Shown: one piece after another, positions 8,576 through 18,500 of the stretch
Position numbering within the stretch: position 1 is the first letter of the stretch
How the letters are laid out: each line of letters starts with the position of its first letter
IMG/VR virus record: IMGVR_UViG_3300009507_000070
Coordinates: 1 to 32,314 of that record
DNA length: 32,314 nucleotides
Direction: 5' to 3' (one strand)
DNA from: a virus
The notes under the pieces: model-generated
What the model saw: only the letters and a program-made list of their open reading frames with translations
Database searches by the model: none
What the model was told of the DNA's origin: nothing
Position numbers and translations under genes: made by a program

Positions 8576-9583
8576 TTAATTTTTGTTTTTGTAACGTTTT
8601 TTTTCTTTTCTACTTAGTTTCATAAACGGTGTTAAAAAATCTACCCAACCATCATCCTGTTTGGGTAAGTACTTGAAGATTCCATCTTCATTCATCATTC
8701 TCATGAGATTCTGATATCCTCTTCCTTCAGGGTCCAACTCTTCTGTATAGTAGAGTTCGACTTCCTCCTTACCTTCATCACTTATCATTGGGTGGGACAA
8801 ATCTACAACCTTTTTGTTAATATCAAAGAATTCTTTTCCTAAAACCCCCCTTTTAGTTTTTCCTTCTAAGATACTCTCCAAGATTTTTCTTTTGTCTCCC
8901 TCCGATTTTAACTCTTCGGCTCGGGTTATAATATCATCAACAGAAGTCGCTTTGTCCAATATTTCGGGAAATATCTTCGCAAAAGTTTTCTCACCGAGTA
9001 AGTATATACCATCAATGTTGTCAGATTTATCCCCCGATAAAATCTTAAATGTCGAAACATTGTAGTGTGGTATTGAAATGTCCTTCAGAGGGATGTTATC
9101 TCCCTCCTTATAGACTTTTCTATGACTGGGTGAGTAGACCTCTACTTTATCCGAAATAAGCTGTGTAAGGTCCTTATCTGATGAAAATATAGTTTTGTAT
9201 TCGTCTTCAGAAATATTACAGTAATGTGCAATCGCATCATCAGACTCACACCCATCAATGGATACTTGTCTAATAAACATTTCTTCCAAATACTTCTTAA
9301 CTCTCGACAACTGCCATTCAAATGAAATCTGTTGTTGTTCGTTAAGACTTGTTTTTCTGTTTCTTTTGTATTGTTCGAGCAACTCTCTTCGTGATGTTGA
9401 GTTATCCTCCGCATCCCAAAAGACTATGACTTTGTCGTAATTGTGCTCGACTAAGAATTTTTTGAGGGTATTCACGAAGTGAAAGATTGCACCAATATGG
9501 TTTCCCTCATGGTATAAATCTCTTACTCCGTGATATCCTATTTTAACTAAATTGTTTCCGTCAACTAATAATGTCTTCGTCAA
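8576..9583 (-). CDS. rnh: RNase H / 5'-3' exonuclease of the FEN family, T4 Rnh-like
   Basis: It probably removes RNA primers from Okazaki fragments. The acidic metal-binding set of flap endonucleases is complete: Asp8 (LLVDGNN), Asp57/Asp60 (VFWDAEDN) followed by basic residues (SRRELLEQYKRNRK), Glu113-x-Asp115-Asp116 (GCESDDAIAHY), Asp136/Asp138 (SSDKDLTQL) and Asp185/Asp188 (SGDKSDNIDGI), leading into the helix-hairpin-helix. At 335 aa it is slightly longer than T4 RNase H (305 aa), with a strongly basic C-terminal tail (KKRYKNKN). It lies 18 bases after uvsX and almost touches the next ORF, consistent with one replication operon. Confidence 0.92.
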   Translation of the reverse strand: MTKTLLVDGNNLVKIGYHGVRDLYHEGNHIGAIFHFVNTLKKFLVEHNYDKVIVFWDAEDNSTSRRELLEQYKRNRKTSLNEQQQISFEWQLSRVKKYLEEMFIRQVSIDGCESDDAIAHYCNISEDEYKTIFSSDKDLTQLISDKVEVYSPSHRKVYKEGDNIPLKDISIPHYNVSTFKILSGDKSDNIDGIYLLGEKTFAKIFPEILDKATSVDDIITRAEELKSEGDKRKILESILEGKTKRGVLGKEFFDINKKVVDLSHPMISDEGKEEVELYYTEELDPEGRGYQNLMRMMNEDGIFKYLPKQDDGWVDFLTPFMKLSRKEKKRYKNKN

Positions 9584-9601
9584 AATACCCTCAATTAAAG
9601 G

Positions 9602-10603
9602 TTAGACTTCTTTTACTTCTTCCAATTTGTAGTCACCATCTGTACCGATGACTCTCTTCCAATATTCTGATTGTTCAGACTTATAAGTTTCAATAGACTT
9701 CTTTTCTTCTGCAGATTCTTTTCCTGCCAAGAAACCATGAGGTGTTACGATAATTTTACCGTCCTCATATCCCAATCCATTGATGTGGTTTTTCATAACC
9801 GATACTTTCGTTCTAACTGCAAACTTAACTTTTCTTTTGTCTTTGACCGCAGCAATCTTATTGGTACCAGCATTTTTCTGATTTCCAAATAAGAATACCA
9901 ATGAGGAGTTCAACCAAATAGCCTCACCACCCTTAGCCTTAATCTTAGGTTGACCAAAAGGATTGTCAGGTAATTCTACCCACGGTTGATTAACAATCAC
10001 CAACGTATTTTCATAGTTTGATGTTGCCTTTCTTGAACCCGCAATTCTTTGGTTAATACCCATACCGATTTTGTCAGCTAATGTGGCTGCGTTGTGTTGT
10101 TTACCACCCTTACCGTCAAAAGTCATTTTACAAGGAACAGAACCTACAGAATCCCACAAGAATAATAAGTCGTACTCCAACTCACCTTTTTCCTGAGCAT
10201 CCAATAACTCATTGATGTAGTCTGTGATTTGTTCGATGTAATCAAAGTTGTTGTTAAATAAGAAGAATCCGTCCCAATCCAATTCACCTGTTTCCTCATC
10301 AACAACTTCTTCACATTGGAATCCCATTGTTAATGCGTGGTCAAAGGACCATTTTTGTTCTGTGATGATAAAGACAGGAAGGATATCCTTCTTTTGTGCG
10401 TCTACCGCGGCTTTAACCAATGCAGTTGTTTTACCAGTATCACTATGACCCAAGAACATATTCAGGTGACCAATTGCAGGACCAGGTAAACCTACCGCAT
10501 CCAAAAACGCTTCACCTAAATCTAAAAACTTTTGTGGTTTGTATTTTGCTGAAGTAGAATATTTCTGCTTCAACGATTTGAAATCTTTTTTCTTAATTGC
10601 CAT
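9602..10603 (-). CDS. uvsX: UvsX-like recombinase (RecA/Rad51 family)
   Basis: It forms filaments on ssDNA for strand exchange and recombination-dependent replication, working with gp32. Walker A is GHSDTGKTT (Lys58), the Walker B region is YDLLFLWDSVGSV (Asp151), and a region rich in Asn/Gly with LVIVNQPW near residue 205 corresponds to the core after the DNA-binding loops. KTTALVKAAVDAQKK and HALTMGF are typical of phage UvsX-like proteins. It has 333 aa against 391 in T4 UvsX, so the termini are shorter. It follows gp32 after a hairpin, so part of its transcription may depend on read-through. The start ATG at 10603 has an A/T-rich leader and no Shine-Dalgarno sequence. Confidence 0.9.
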   Translation of the reverse strand: MAIKKKDFKSLKQKYSTSAKYKPQKFLDLGEAFLDAVGLPGPAIGHLNMFLGHSDTGKTTALVKAAVDAQKKDILPVFIITEQKWSFDHALTMGFQCEEVVDEETGELDWDGFFLFNNNFDYIEQITDYINELLDAQEKGELEYDLLFLWDSVGSVPCKMTFDGKGGKQHNAATLADKIGMGINQRIAGSRKATSNYENTLVIVNQPWVELPDNPFGQPKIKAKGGEAIWLNSSLVFLFGNQKNAGTNKIAAVKDKRKVKFAVRTKVSVMKNHINGLGYEDGKIIVTPHGFLAGKESAEEKKSIETYKSEQSEYWKRVIGTDGDYKLEEVKEV

Positions 10604-10620
10604 ATTGTTTAGTAAATAAA

Positions 10621-10647
10621 GATGGTGGGGATAATGTCCCCACCATC
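10621..10647 (-). terminator. Hairpin between gp32 and uvsX, possible attenuating terminator
   Basis: A perfect 10-bp stem (GATGGTGGGG / CCCCACCATC) with a 7-base loop follows the gp32 stop and is followed on the minus strand by TTTATTT. It would let gp32 be made in excess over UvsX and the rest of the operon, or protect the gp32 mRNA 3' end. The T-tract is short and broken, so termination may be partial. Confidence 0.72.
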
Positions 10648-10660
10648 ATGTTAGTGATTC

Positions 10661-11518
10661 TTAGAAAGGCAAGTCTGTGTCAACTTCCATTCCTGATTGT
10701 GGGTCTTCCACTTTCACATTAGAGTCAGATGATACTGAACCACCCAATGTTACTTCTGTGTCGTCACCATAAACGTATTTTTTCAATTCCGTATCCCAAA
10801 CAGGTGTTTCACCTCTTGCGATAGCTTCCAAATACTCAACAGGTTTTTGTGCGTAAACATCTTTCCATGTTAACTCATCCTCAACCCATTCCTTCATCTG
10901 AGATTTATCAGAATGAATTGGTGCTGGGTCATCATACATAATAGTCTTAACTACTGTGTATTCAATTCCTGAAGGAGTTTTTGATTTAGATAAATCAACA
11001 ATCAAGTCACGACCTTCGTTAGCATCTGTAACATCACCCTTTTGTTTCCAAATTGGAATGATTTTATCTAAGATACCTTCTTGTTTGTAGTTATCCTTAA
11101 ATCTCCAAAACTTAGGTCCGTGGTCTTCATTTTCACGGTCAATAACCTTAACGATATAGAATTTACGTGGACGGTACTGACGAGCCAATTCTTTGTCTGA
11201 GTCTTTACCTGTTGACATCAACTCTTCATAAACCTCAGTAAGTGGTGAACGCTCACCGTCATTCTTACCTGGGTCATAGAGTTTAGTCCACTTACCGTCG
11301 ATTTGTACTTCATGATACCATACTTCTTTGAATGGAGATGAACCATCAGGTGTAGGTAGAATACGAATAACTTTCTGTCCTGATTTAGTTCCTTTTGGTA
11401 GATACGTTGTAAAGTATCTTTTCAATCTGTCTTCTTGAGAGATTGATGTTTTCCCTCCGCCACTGCGTTGGGTGTTTTGTTCATACTGTGCTAACACAGC
11501 GTCGAGTGCATTTCCCAT
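10661..11518 (-). CDS. Single-stranded DNA-binding protein, gp32-like, with bacterial SSB-type C-terminal tip
   Basis: This 285-aa protein coats ssDNA at the fork and during recombination (T4 gp32 is 301 aa). Seen: an N-terminal segment for cooperative binding (MGNALDAVLAQYEQN), a core with gp32-like stretches (GQKVIRILPTPDG, FKEVWYHEVQI, KFYIVKVIDRENEDHGPKFW) and an acidic tail. There is not a single cysteine, so the zinc site of T4 gp32 is absent. The last residues, VDTDLPF, resemble the D-D-D-I-P-F tip through which bacterial SSB recruits partner proteins. It is the first gene of the replication operon, behind a sigma70-like promoter and a terminator, and is followed by a hairpin, all of which suits high expression. 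Confidence 0.86.
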   Translation of the reverse strand: MGNALDAVLAQYEQNTQRSGGGKTSISQEDRLKRYFTTYLPKGTKSGQKVIRILPTPDGSSPFKEVWYHEVQIDGKWTKLYDPGKNDGERSPLTEVYEELMSTGKDSDKELARQYRPRKFYIVKVIDRENEDHGPKFWRFKDNYKQEGILDKIIPIWKQKGDVTDANEGRDLIVDLSKSKTPSGIEYTVVKTIMYDDPAPIHSDKSQMKEWVEDELTWKDVYAQKPVEYLEAIARGETPVWDTELKKYVYGDDTEVTLGGSVSSDSNVKVEDPQSGMEVDTDLPF

Positions 11519-11566
11519 AATTTTTTCTTTTTACTCTGTTAATTGTTTCTCTTAAACTCAATAATA

Positions 11567-11594
11567 AGTATAGTCTTCAAACCTTAAAAGTCAA
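11567..11594 (-). promoter_or_regulatory. Sigma70-like promoter of the gp32 replication operon
   Basis: On the minus strand TTGACT (11594-11589) and TATACT (11572-11567) are separated by 16 bases, close to the sigma70 -35/-10 consensus. This would give a leader of roughly 40 bases to the gp32 ATG at 11518. It lies right after a terminator, as expected for an independent unit. The TATTTATA octamer seen at virion genes is absent here. If the host is a bacteroidete, whose main promoters differ (TAnnTTTG), the agreement may be partly fortuitous. Confidence 0.55.
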
Positions 11595-11600
11595 CTAACT

Positions 11601-11635
11601 AAAAAGAAAAAGACCACCCTAATTGAGTGGTCTTT
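11601..11635 (-). terminator. Rho-independent terminator after the 207-aa acidic protein gene
   Basis: On the minus strand AAAGACCAC and GTGGTCTTT form a perfect 9-bp stem around a 9-base loop, followed by a T-rich run (TTCTTTTT). It lies about 30 bases after the stop of the acidic coiled-coil gene. It isolates the upstream tail genes from the gp32 promoter. Confidence 0.88.
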
Positions 11636-11665
11636 ATTATAGTAAATTTTGTGTGTTAAGTCAAT

Positions 11666-12289
11666 CTATTCTTCGTCATTGATTGGTGTATCAAATGATT
11701 TTTTGATGTCAGCATCAGAATAATTCTCAACTTCATCAGAGGTTAAAACGTATTCGTTCTTACCTGTTTGTTGCATCTCAACTTCTTTGTCAGCGAAGAA
11801 GTCGGTCAACTTCTGATTGTAAGGATAACTATCCAAACTTCTTAATTGTAATTTTTCTTCAGGTGACTTCTCTCTGTACTTTTCAACCTTCGCCTCGATA
11901 TCATTAATCTTACTTAAGATTGTATCCATCTGAGATAACTTACTCTCCAAGTCGTTCAATTTATCAAACATTGAGTCCATATACTCATCTTGCTTATCTG
12001 AGATTTCATTTTGTTTGTTTACCAAATCTGTAATCTCCAACTCTTCAGTGTCTCCACCCATATCCTCATCAGACTCTACATTACCCTCGTCGTCTAATTT
12101 CTCAACTTCAGGGTCTGTATCTACATCAACTGGTTCTGCAATTTCTTCAGCATCCATCTCGACATCCATATCCATGTCTTCACCACCTAAATCATCAGTT
12201 GGTTCAACAGGCTCTTCTTGTTCTACCAAATAATTATTGATAGAGTTGTGTCTTTTGAGTTCTTCTAATATTTTATTATCTACTGACAT
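11666..12289 (-). CDS. Acidic coiled-coil protein of unknown function
   Basis: This 207-aa protein is not assigned to a family. Residues 1-22 look helical (NKILEELKRHNSINNYLVEQ). Residues 24-85 are very rich in Asp and Glu (DMDMDVEMDAEEIAE and similar). Residues about 88-140 have a heptad pattern of a coiled coil (QMDTILSKINDIEAKVEKY). A short mixed C-terminal domain follows (YNQKLTDFFADKEVEM). It ends the virion gene run, just before a terminator. The strong negative charge and coiled coil would suit a scaffold, an internal virion protein or a DNA mimic, but no evidence chooses among these. The leader before the ATG is AT-rich with no Shine-Dalgarno sequence. Confidence 0.8.
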   Translation of the reverse strand: MSVDNKILEELKRHNSINNYLVEQEEPVEPTDDLGGEDMDMDVEMDAEEIAEPVDVDTDPEVEKLDDEGNVESDEDMGGDTEELEITDLVNKQNEISDKQDEYMDSMFDKLNDLESKLSQMDTILSKINDIEAKVEKYREKSPEEKLQLRSLDSYPYNQKLTDFFADKEVEMQQTGKNEYVLTSDEVENYSDADIKKSFDTPINDEE

Positions 12290-12301
12290 TTTAATTATTT
12301 T

Positions 12302-12526
12302 TTACCCGTTTAATAATGTTTTCACACCGTGTGGTGTTTCAACTTTAAGGGTTCTGTTTACTTGTCTTGTATTGTCAACTCTTTCAATAAGTCCGTCTCT
12401 CATACTAACAGTGTAACAGTCTCCTGTGTCTAAGTCACAAACTTCTTTGTAACCATTTCCGGCATCTCTTTCAGTAATTCTCGTGTCTTTTGACAAATAC
12501 TGGTCTAATAATGATTTTACGTTCAT
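12302..12526 (-). CDS. Small unknown protein (74 aa) downstream of the hub gene
   Basis: I choose the ATG at 12526, giving 74 aa beginning MNVKSLLDQYLSKD. A TTG at 12553 in the same frame would overlap the hub gene's stop and add nine residues, but it would place the TATTTATA octamer inside the gene. The protein has two cysteines close together (VCDLDTGDCYTV) and a beta-rich look. The end, VETPHGVKTLLNG, is not a known signature. The following gene starts 12 bases later. Its role is unknown, and its place at the end of the baseplate run suggests a minor virion or assembly protein. Confidence 0.7.
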   Translation of the reverse strand: MNVKSLLDQYLSKDTRITERDAGNGYKEVCDLDTGDCYTVSMRDGLIERVDNTRQVNRTLKVETPHGVKTLLNG

Positions 12527-12541
12527 AGTAATACTTTTATT

Positions 12542-12549
12542 TATAAATA
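12542..12549 (-). promoter_or_regulatory. Candidate late-promoter octamer TATTTATA before the 74-aa gene
   Basis: An exact TATTTATA on the minus strand lies in the 23-base gap between the hub stop and the ATG at 12526, ending 15 bases before that ATG. The spacing is the same as at the tape measure gene and within a base of that at the 1534-aa gene. Its function is inferred from recurrence only. Confidence 0.35.
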
Positions 12550-15500
12550 TCAAAGCTTATAGAAAATTTCAAATGTTTGGTATTTTTGTTGTCTAGTACT
12601 GTCAGTAGTACCACTTGAAGTGACTGGATTAAATAGAATTTGAAATTTGAATGTATAGGTTCCTTTATAATCTTTTGGTTGCCAATCAGGAGAAGAAATT
12701 GGGTCAACACCAAATATTAATGGTACAATTAAATCATTGACCACATTTATTGAAATGGTACCCTGTTTGGATAACAGTATATATCCTGACATGTCTTCAT
12801 TATATGGTGCACTATCACCAGCACCTAAATAACTTACTGTTGAGTCATCAGGTTTTGTAACCCAACCCATTTTGAGAGCTAAAACATTCCATAGTCCAAC
12901 ACCCGATTTAATTTGTGTAGAGAATGAGTTATTAACTAAAACACCACCCATAATACCATTTACTATATTAATGTCGGCAAGTTCTTCAAAAACCACCGTA
13001 TTTGGATTTTGTGCACCTACATACCACTTAATACCTTGGTCAAAAAGTGGTACCACAGTTTCATATCTTTGTTTTATCTGTTTTTCTTGGTCATTGGCAG
13101 GAGTAGTAATTATTCTATTGAATTCACTGTCTGTTGATATTTGTGAGTAGAAGTATTTGATGTAAATCTTAGCATACATCTCCTCATTCTTATTTTCATA
13201 TCTTTCACTACCGATTTGGCTCATGTCGTTATATACAGAAGCAACATCAAAGACCGATTTAATTGCATTCATACTTTTTTTCCAATCACTAAATGAAGCT
13301 AACGGTACATTTTGTCCCTCTATATTTACACAAACCTGTCCTTCTAAATCACTAACATCAACACCTCTTAATATCTTATTGGTAGTTAAGTTACCCAAAT
13401 TACCATTTTTGAATTTTACGGAAGATTTGAGTACACCCGTATTGTATAGCCACGGTATTAAACCAATAAGTCTTCTAACATCTTCATCACTTTTTGACAG
13501 TGAAAGTGAATTAACATAATTCCTGATATTATTATAAGAAAGTGTTTCTTCTCTTAACGGAACATAATCTAAACCTGAATATGTTGCTATTGGAGTACAG
13601 TTTGATGAACCAATTTCTGTAGACTCACCCTGAACACCATTTGCAGTTGATTGTTCATTTGTAATTGGTGTTGATGTCCCTTCATCATTGGTTACGTCCT
13701 GATTTTTTTGTTTTGGTTTATTATAGTCATTATTTATTCTAGTCAACAAATCAATATTAACACTCATAGTAAGGTCTTTAATACTCGGGAATGAGTATTT
13801 TGAAATCCTCACACCACTAAACGTAGTGACAAAATCACCAGGAGTAATATTGTGTGATACATCAGTAATCCAATATGGTCCAGTAAACATAGGAACATAC
13901 CTTAAATTAAAATACATCGTAGGCTGAATCATCACATTACCCATTGAAGATATCTGACAATTATAACTTCTATTCTTATAAATGTTATATAATGAAGTTG
14001 ATTGTTGGAATGTTTTAGAACCCTTACTTTGATTTGCCATATCTGTCAAAATTCTAAACGATTCCGAAGTATCCTTATATTGTGATTGGTCCAAACTCAC
14101 TGATTTGAATATACCCTGATTTCTTACACCAAAGTCAACATTGAACCCTACCACCTTATTTGAAAACGCATAATCCGTTTTGTTTGATTGATTTTCTCTT
14201 AACACCTCAGCTTTATAAATGTCAAAACTGTCATCACCAAAACGGTAATCAACATTTTCAGACATATTTGGGTGTTCTGAAACTTTATCAGTATATAAAC
14301 ACAAGAACCTCGGTCTACTCTTAATCGTATCAACCTCTAAGAATGTTCCAAATACATCAGACGCTGAACTCTCAATACCCTCTTCAGGTTTTGCGTCGGA
14401 TGATGGGTCACTCACACCATAGAAATTTGTATAGGAAGGAAGAGCCATAAACAACATATTGTTTTTCTGAATAAGGTGACCAATCAATGTATAAATAGAA
14501 TTACCATTTACCTCATCATTTATGTATCCAACCAATGAAGTAACATCAACAATAAGTTTATCACCAATATCTCTATTTGCCCTATCTAAAAATAAGAAGT
14601 CCTCAAATAATGTTCTATTTTTGAAATCACCACCAGCAATCCATTTGTCGTTTAACATCTTAAAGAATTCATACAATTCTAACTTAGCAACATCACCGTT
14701 CATAGATGATTTAATATTTTCACTATCTTCCGTAATATTTGGTAAGTCTTTATTTAATTGTCTGAATAAGTAATCCTGAATTTTTTTCTGTGAAGAATCT
14801 AAAAGTGTTAGGTATTGATTAAACATCGTCATAAATTGACCACCCGTCATAGAATTATTAGAATACTTTTGACTTGCAAACATCTTAATAACGTGTGATA
14901 GTTCTCTCACATTATCAGCAGTAAATTCAATATCCATAGCAGGAAAGAAGTCGGTAATATATGAACCGTTATCACTATATACCATTCCACTTGCTTCGTA
15001 TTCACCAACAGCCAACCTCAGAGCTTTCCAAGCTTCAGGATACTGAGACTCACTAAACACTACCGTTGTATTATTATTAATTTCAGGTAATGAATCATTA
15101 ATGTATTTACCAAAATCAATCCTTTGATTCTGTGTTTGGTACCTTGAATCATCAGTAAATGAATACCACGCACGTCTATTAAAGTATGACGGATTACCCT
15201 GTTTGAATATGTAATATTCATTTTGTAATTTACGTACTGATTTAATCAACGAACTGATTTGTTTTTGAGCAATTCTCTTTCCATCTAAACTACCGTCACC
15301 CGATAATTCGGGTCTTTCAACAAAGAATATATTTTTTAATGAGTTAATTAGATTTGGTTTTTCACTCTCAACATCCTCCCTATTTGGGTCCTTACAGAAA
15401 TTAAGGAACTCCGACTCAAAAGCGTTAAGGATATCTTCATCAAATACTGCGAAGATTTCTTCAATACTTGAATAACCCAACTCACCTTGTAAGTTAAACG

Positions 15501-18500
15501 CATCCTGAGCAGAATTTTCAGGATTTATAGTTTTAAGGTATTCTTTATATGTTGGCTTTTTAATTAATGATGTGTCGAAATAACCAAAATGAGAACCACC
15601 CCAAATAGTTTTTATAGAACCATCATACAAAGGTTGAGTTAAACTGTTCTTAACAAACTGACCTGTCGGTGAGCTAGTTTCATATTGGTATTGATTAAAA
15701 TCACCACCACCCGCAGATGGATAACAAAGAACTAAATTATTTGTAGAGTCATCATAAGTTTTTGGTGAATCATAAAAAGTATAGTACGAATCTATATTAT
15801 AGTCGTTCGTACCCTTTTTCATTCTAATAATTGAATTATCGTTTGTGGCAATTTTAAGACCGTTACCCTCAAATGATGTTCCACCCGAGAAGTAAGTTTC
15901 AAAGTCCTTTTGAGTGGTTCCTGTAATAAACTCATTATAACCAAATAAGTAATTTACATCATTAATAATTTGAGGATAAAATCCCACCTTACTATTAACT
16001 TGAGTTGCAATACCCGGTAAAGTATACGTCACCTCCATTTGGTAATCTGTAGTACCAGTATTACCATATCTCGGAATAACGTATTTCTCTAATTTTGATG
16101 GTGTTTGTGAGAATGGGTCATACAATAAATCTTCATTAATACTACCCCACACATCATCAAGAATGTCTACATTATTATTTACATAGTTTTTGTATCTATG
16201 CCATATCGAACCATATTTAACAATCCATGAATAAGGTAATTTATGTAACGCAGCAAACTTATTATAAGTTGCAAAATTATATCTACCTTTTTTCTCATCA
16301 CCATTTTGACTATTAGCTACCGACTGTAATGCACCTAACACACCAGCATTCATCTCTTCCCTTAACGTCTGTAATGGTAATGAATTCAAATACATATAAC
16401 CCAAAGAAACATACGGATTATCTACTCCGTTTTTCATGTTGTCAACAGACTTATTAATTGAATTTATAAAGTAAGGAGTATTAAGTAATGATGTTATTTG
16501 GTATCGTCCAGTTTTTCCTGAGTAATTGTTACCGTAATCAATAGGACTTTCAGTTACCATTAAATCATTATTATTAATCCTATTAACATAGAGGTCTCTA
16601 ATATTTAAGGACGTTGGAAAACTAACGGTACCACCTGTATTAATATACCAACTAGTTGATAATGAAGGTGTATTGTTAACCTCCCTCACTAAAAAGTTTT
16701 CATTAAATGATGTTATTGTCTTTTTAGTACTCGAGAAAAATAATGATTGTGTTGTTGAATTTGACTGAGATAACGACTCAATCTCTTTACCATTAGAAAC
16801 ATTTTCTTTTATCCATTGAAGACTAGTCAATGGATATACATCAGTCAATATTAACTCATCAGTCTCTGGCGATAATAGGTATTCAATCAAACGTCCTTCA
16901 GACTCCGCAGAAATCTCAATCGTTGGTGATATACTTTCATATTCATCAGAGGTGTAAAAATCAAATGGTTTTTCCTCTAACTTTTGAATGTATGGAGTAA
17001 CAAAAACGTCAGCTAAAAATGTATTCCATTTTTCACCCGTACCATTATTTGATATGTGTGATAAAATACTTTCAAAGTTTGACGAATTAATACCTAATCT
17101 TTTTAATTTCATTTTTAAGAATGGGTCACTCTCAATCGCATTCTTAATGGTTTCAGTTTCAAAATCTGCAGTTACCTGATAAATGTTCAGTTTAGATTCT
17201 GTTGGTCTATAAAGTTTAGTATAATTAGAAGACAACATAGTCCTTTCCCAAATCTCATATAAAAATGGAACTTCACTTAAATTTTCATATGGTATATTAC
17301 CATATGGAAACTCCACACTATTCATAGGAATAGACCTTAATGAGTCTTTTGGATTTCCATAATTAGCAGACCTTTGTTCTTCTTTTCTTTGTAACTTACC
17401 CTTTATAAATTCTTCAACAAACTCAACCTCAGGCCATTTATCAAAAAGATAACCCTTAGTCTGTGACTCTACATTAGGGTCACCAAGGTATTTCACAACA
17501 TATCTTTCATTACCATCCTCGTCCAACTCTTTTTCAAAATATTGTGGCCATGGATATACTGTTTTTTGACTATCATTAATCGAAAGAATTGTGTCCTTAC
17601 TATCAACACCATTAGTTGTTTGGTCACTAACAATAACATTTTGACGAATAGGGTCATCCTTAACATTCCACGCATCGGTATGAACCTCGTCCATTAACCT
17701 ATAAAATGCATCAACATTAGCCATTAACATCGCCATTACATTCCTTATTGTTGGTCTAAAACCTAAACCACCGTCAGGTTTTTCTATTTTTTGTGCAAGA
17801 GCCGTCGATAATTCCTTTTTTATATTCTCAGCCTTATCCGTATAAATCCTTTCTATCTTATCAATTTTGGCTAAAAATGAACCCTTTAATACATTTTTAC
17901 TACCACTAATCTGACCAAATGAATAAAACTTAGGAGTTAAGTCCTCATCGGGAGTTAAGTCTTTATTATAATACTTTCGTGTCGCCTCAAAATAAGCATA
18001 TGTCTCAGCACTAAATTTAACTAATTCAAACTGATTAGGTGTGGCGTTTTTTTGAAGTTGATAGGTTTTAGTAATATCAATATCTTCAAATGTTAAATCA
18101 AATTCCAAATCACTCTCACTAATGTTGACAGGAATACTTGCCGATTTTTTCTTACCTAAAATACTATACTGACCATCCTCACCAAAAGTAGCATTATCAT
18201 TTAACTGTTGATTATACTCATTAATTTTAGATGTCAATATAGCCCTAGCTTCAAACTGTTTGTATAGACTGTTTTCAGTCTTCTTTAGTGTTGAGTATAC
18301 AACACCATCTAAACCAACATACTTTCTACCCAAATATTTACCTGGCCAATTCGTTGGTCTATCGGCAGTGATATAATACCTATATAATCTTAAAGTTTCT
18401 CTATATGATTCAATATCGTTCAATACTGATAAATCTTCCTTACTAAACTGTTCACGTATAAAGTTTTCCAAACCTTTTAATCTACTGTTTAATTCCGATA

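Noticed and set aside
12527-12553. TTG start at 12553 giving an 83-aa form of the small protein
   Set aside because: It overlaps the hub stop, uses a rare start codon and would place the TATTTATA octamer in the gene. The ATG at 12526 is more likely.
14490-14497. TATAAATA copy inside the hub gene as a promoter
   Set aside because: It lies deep in coding sequence with no gene start nearby and is expected by chance in AT-rich DNA.
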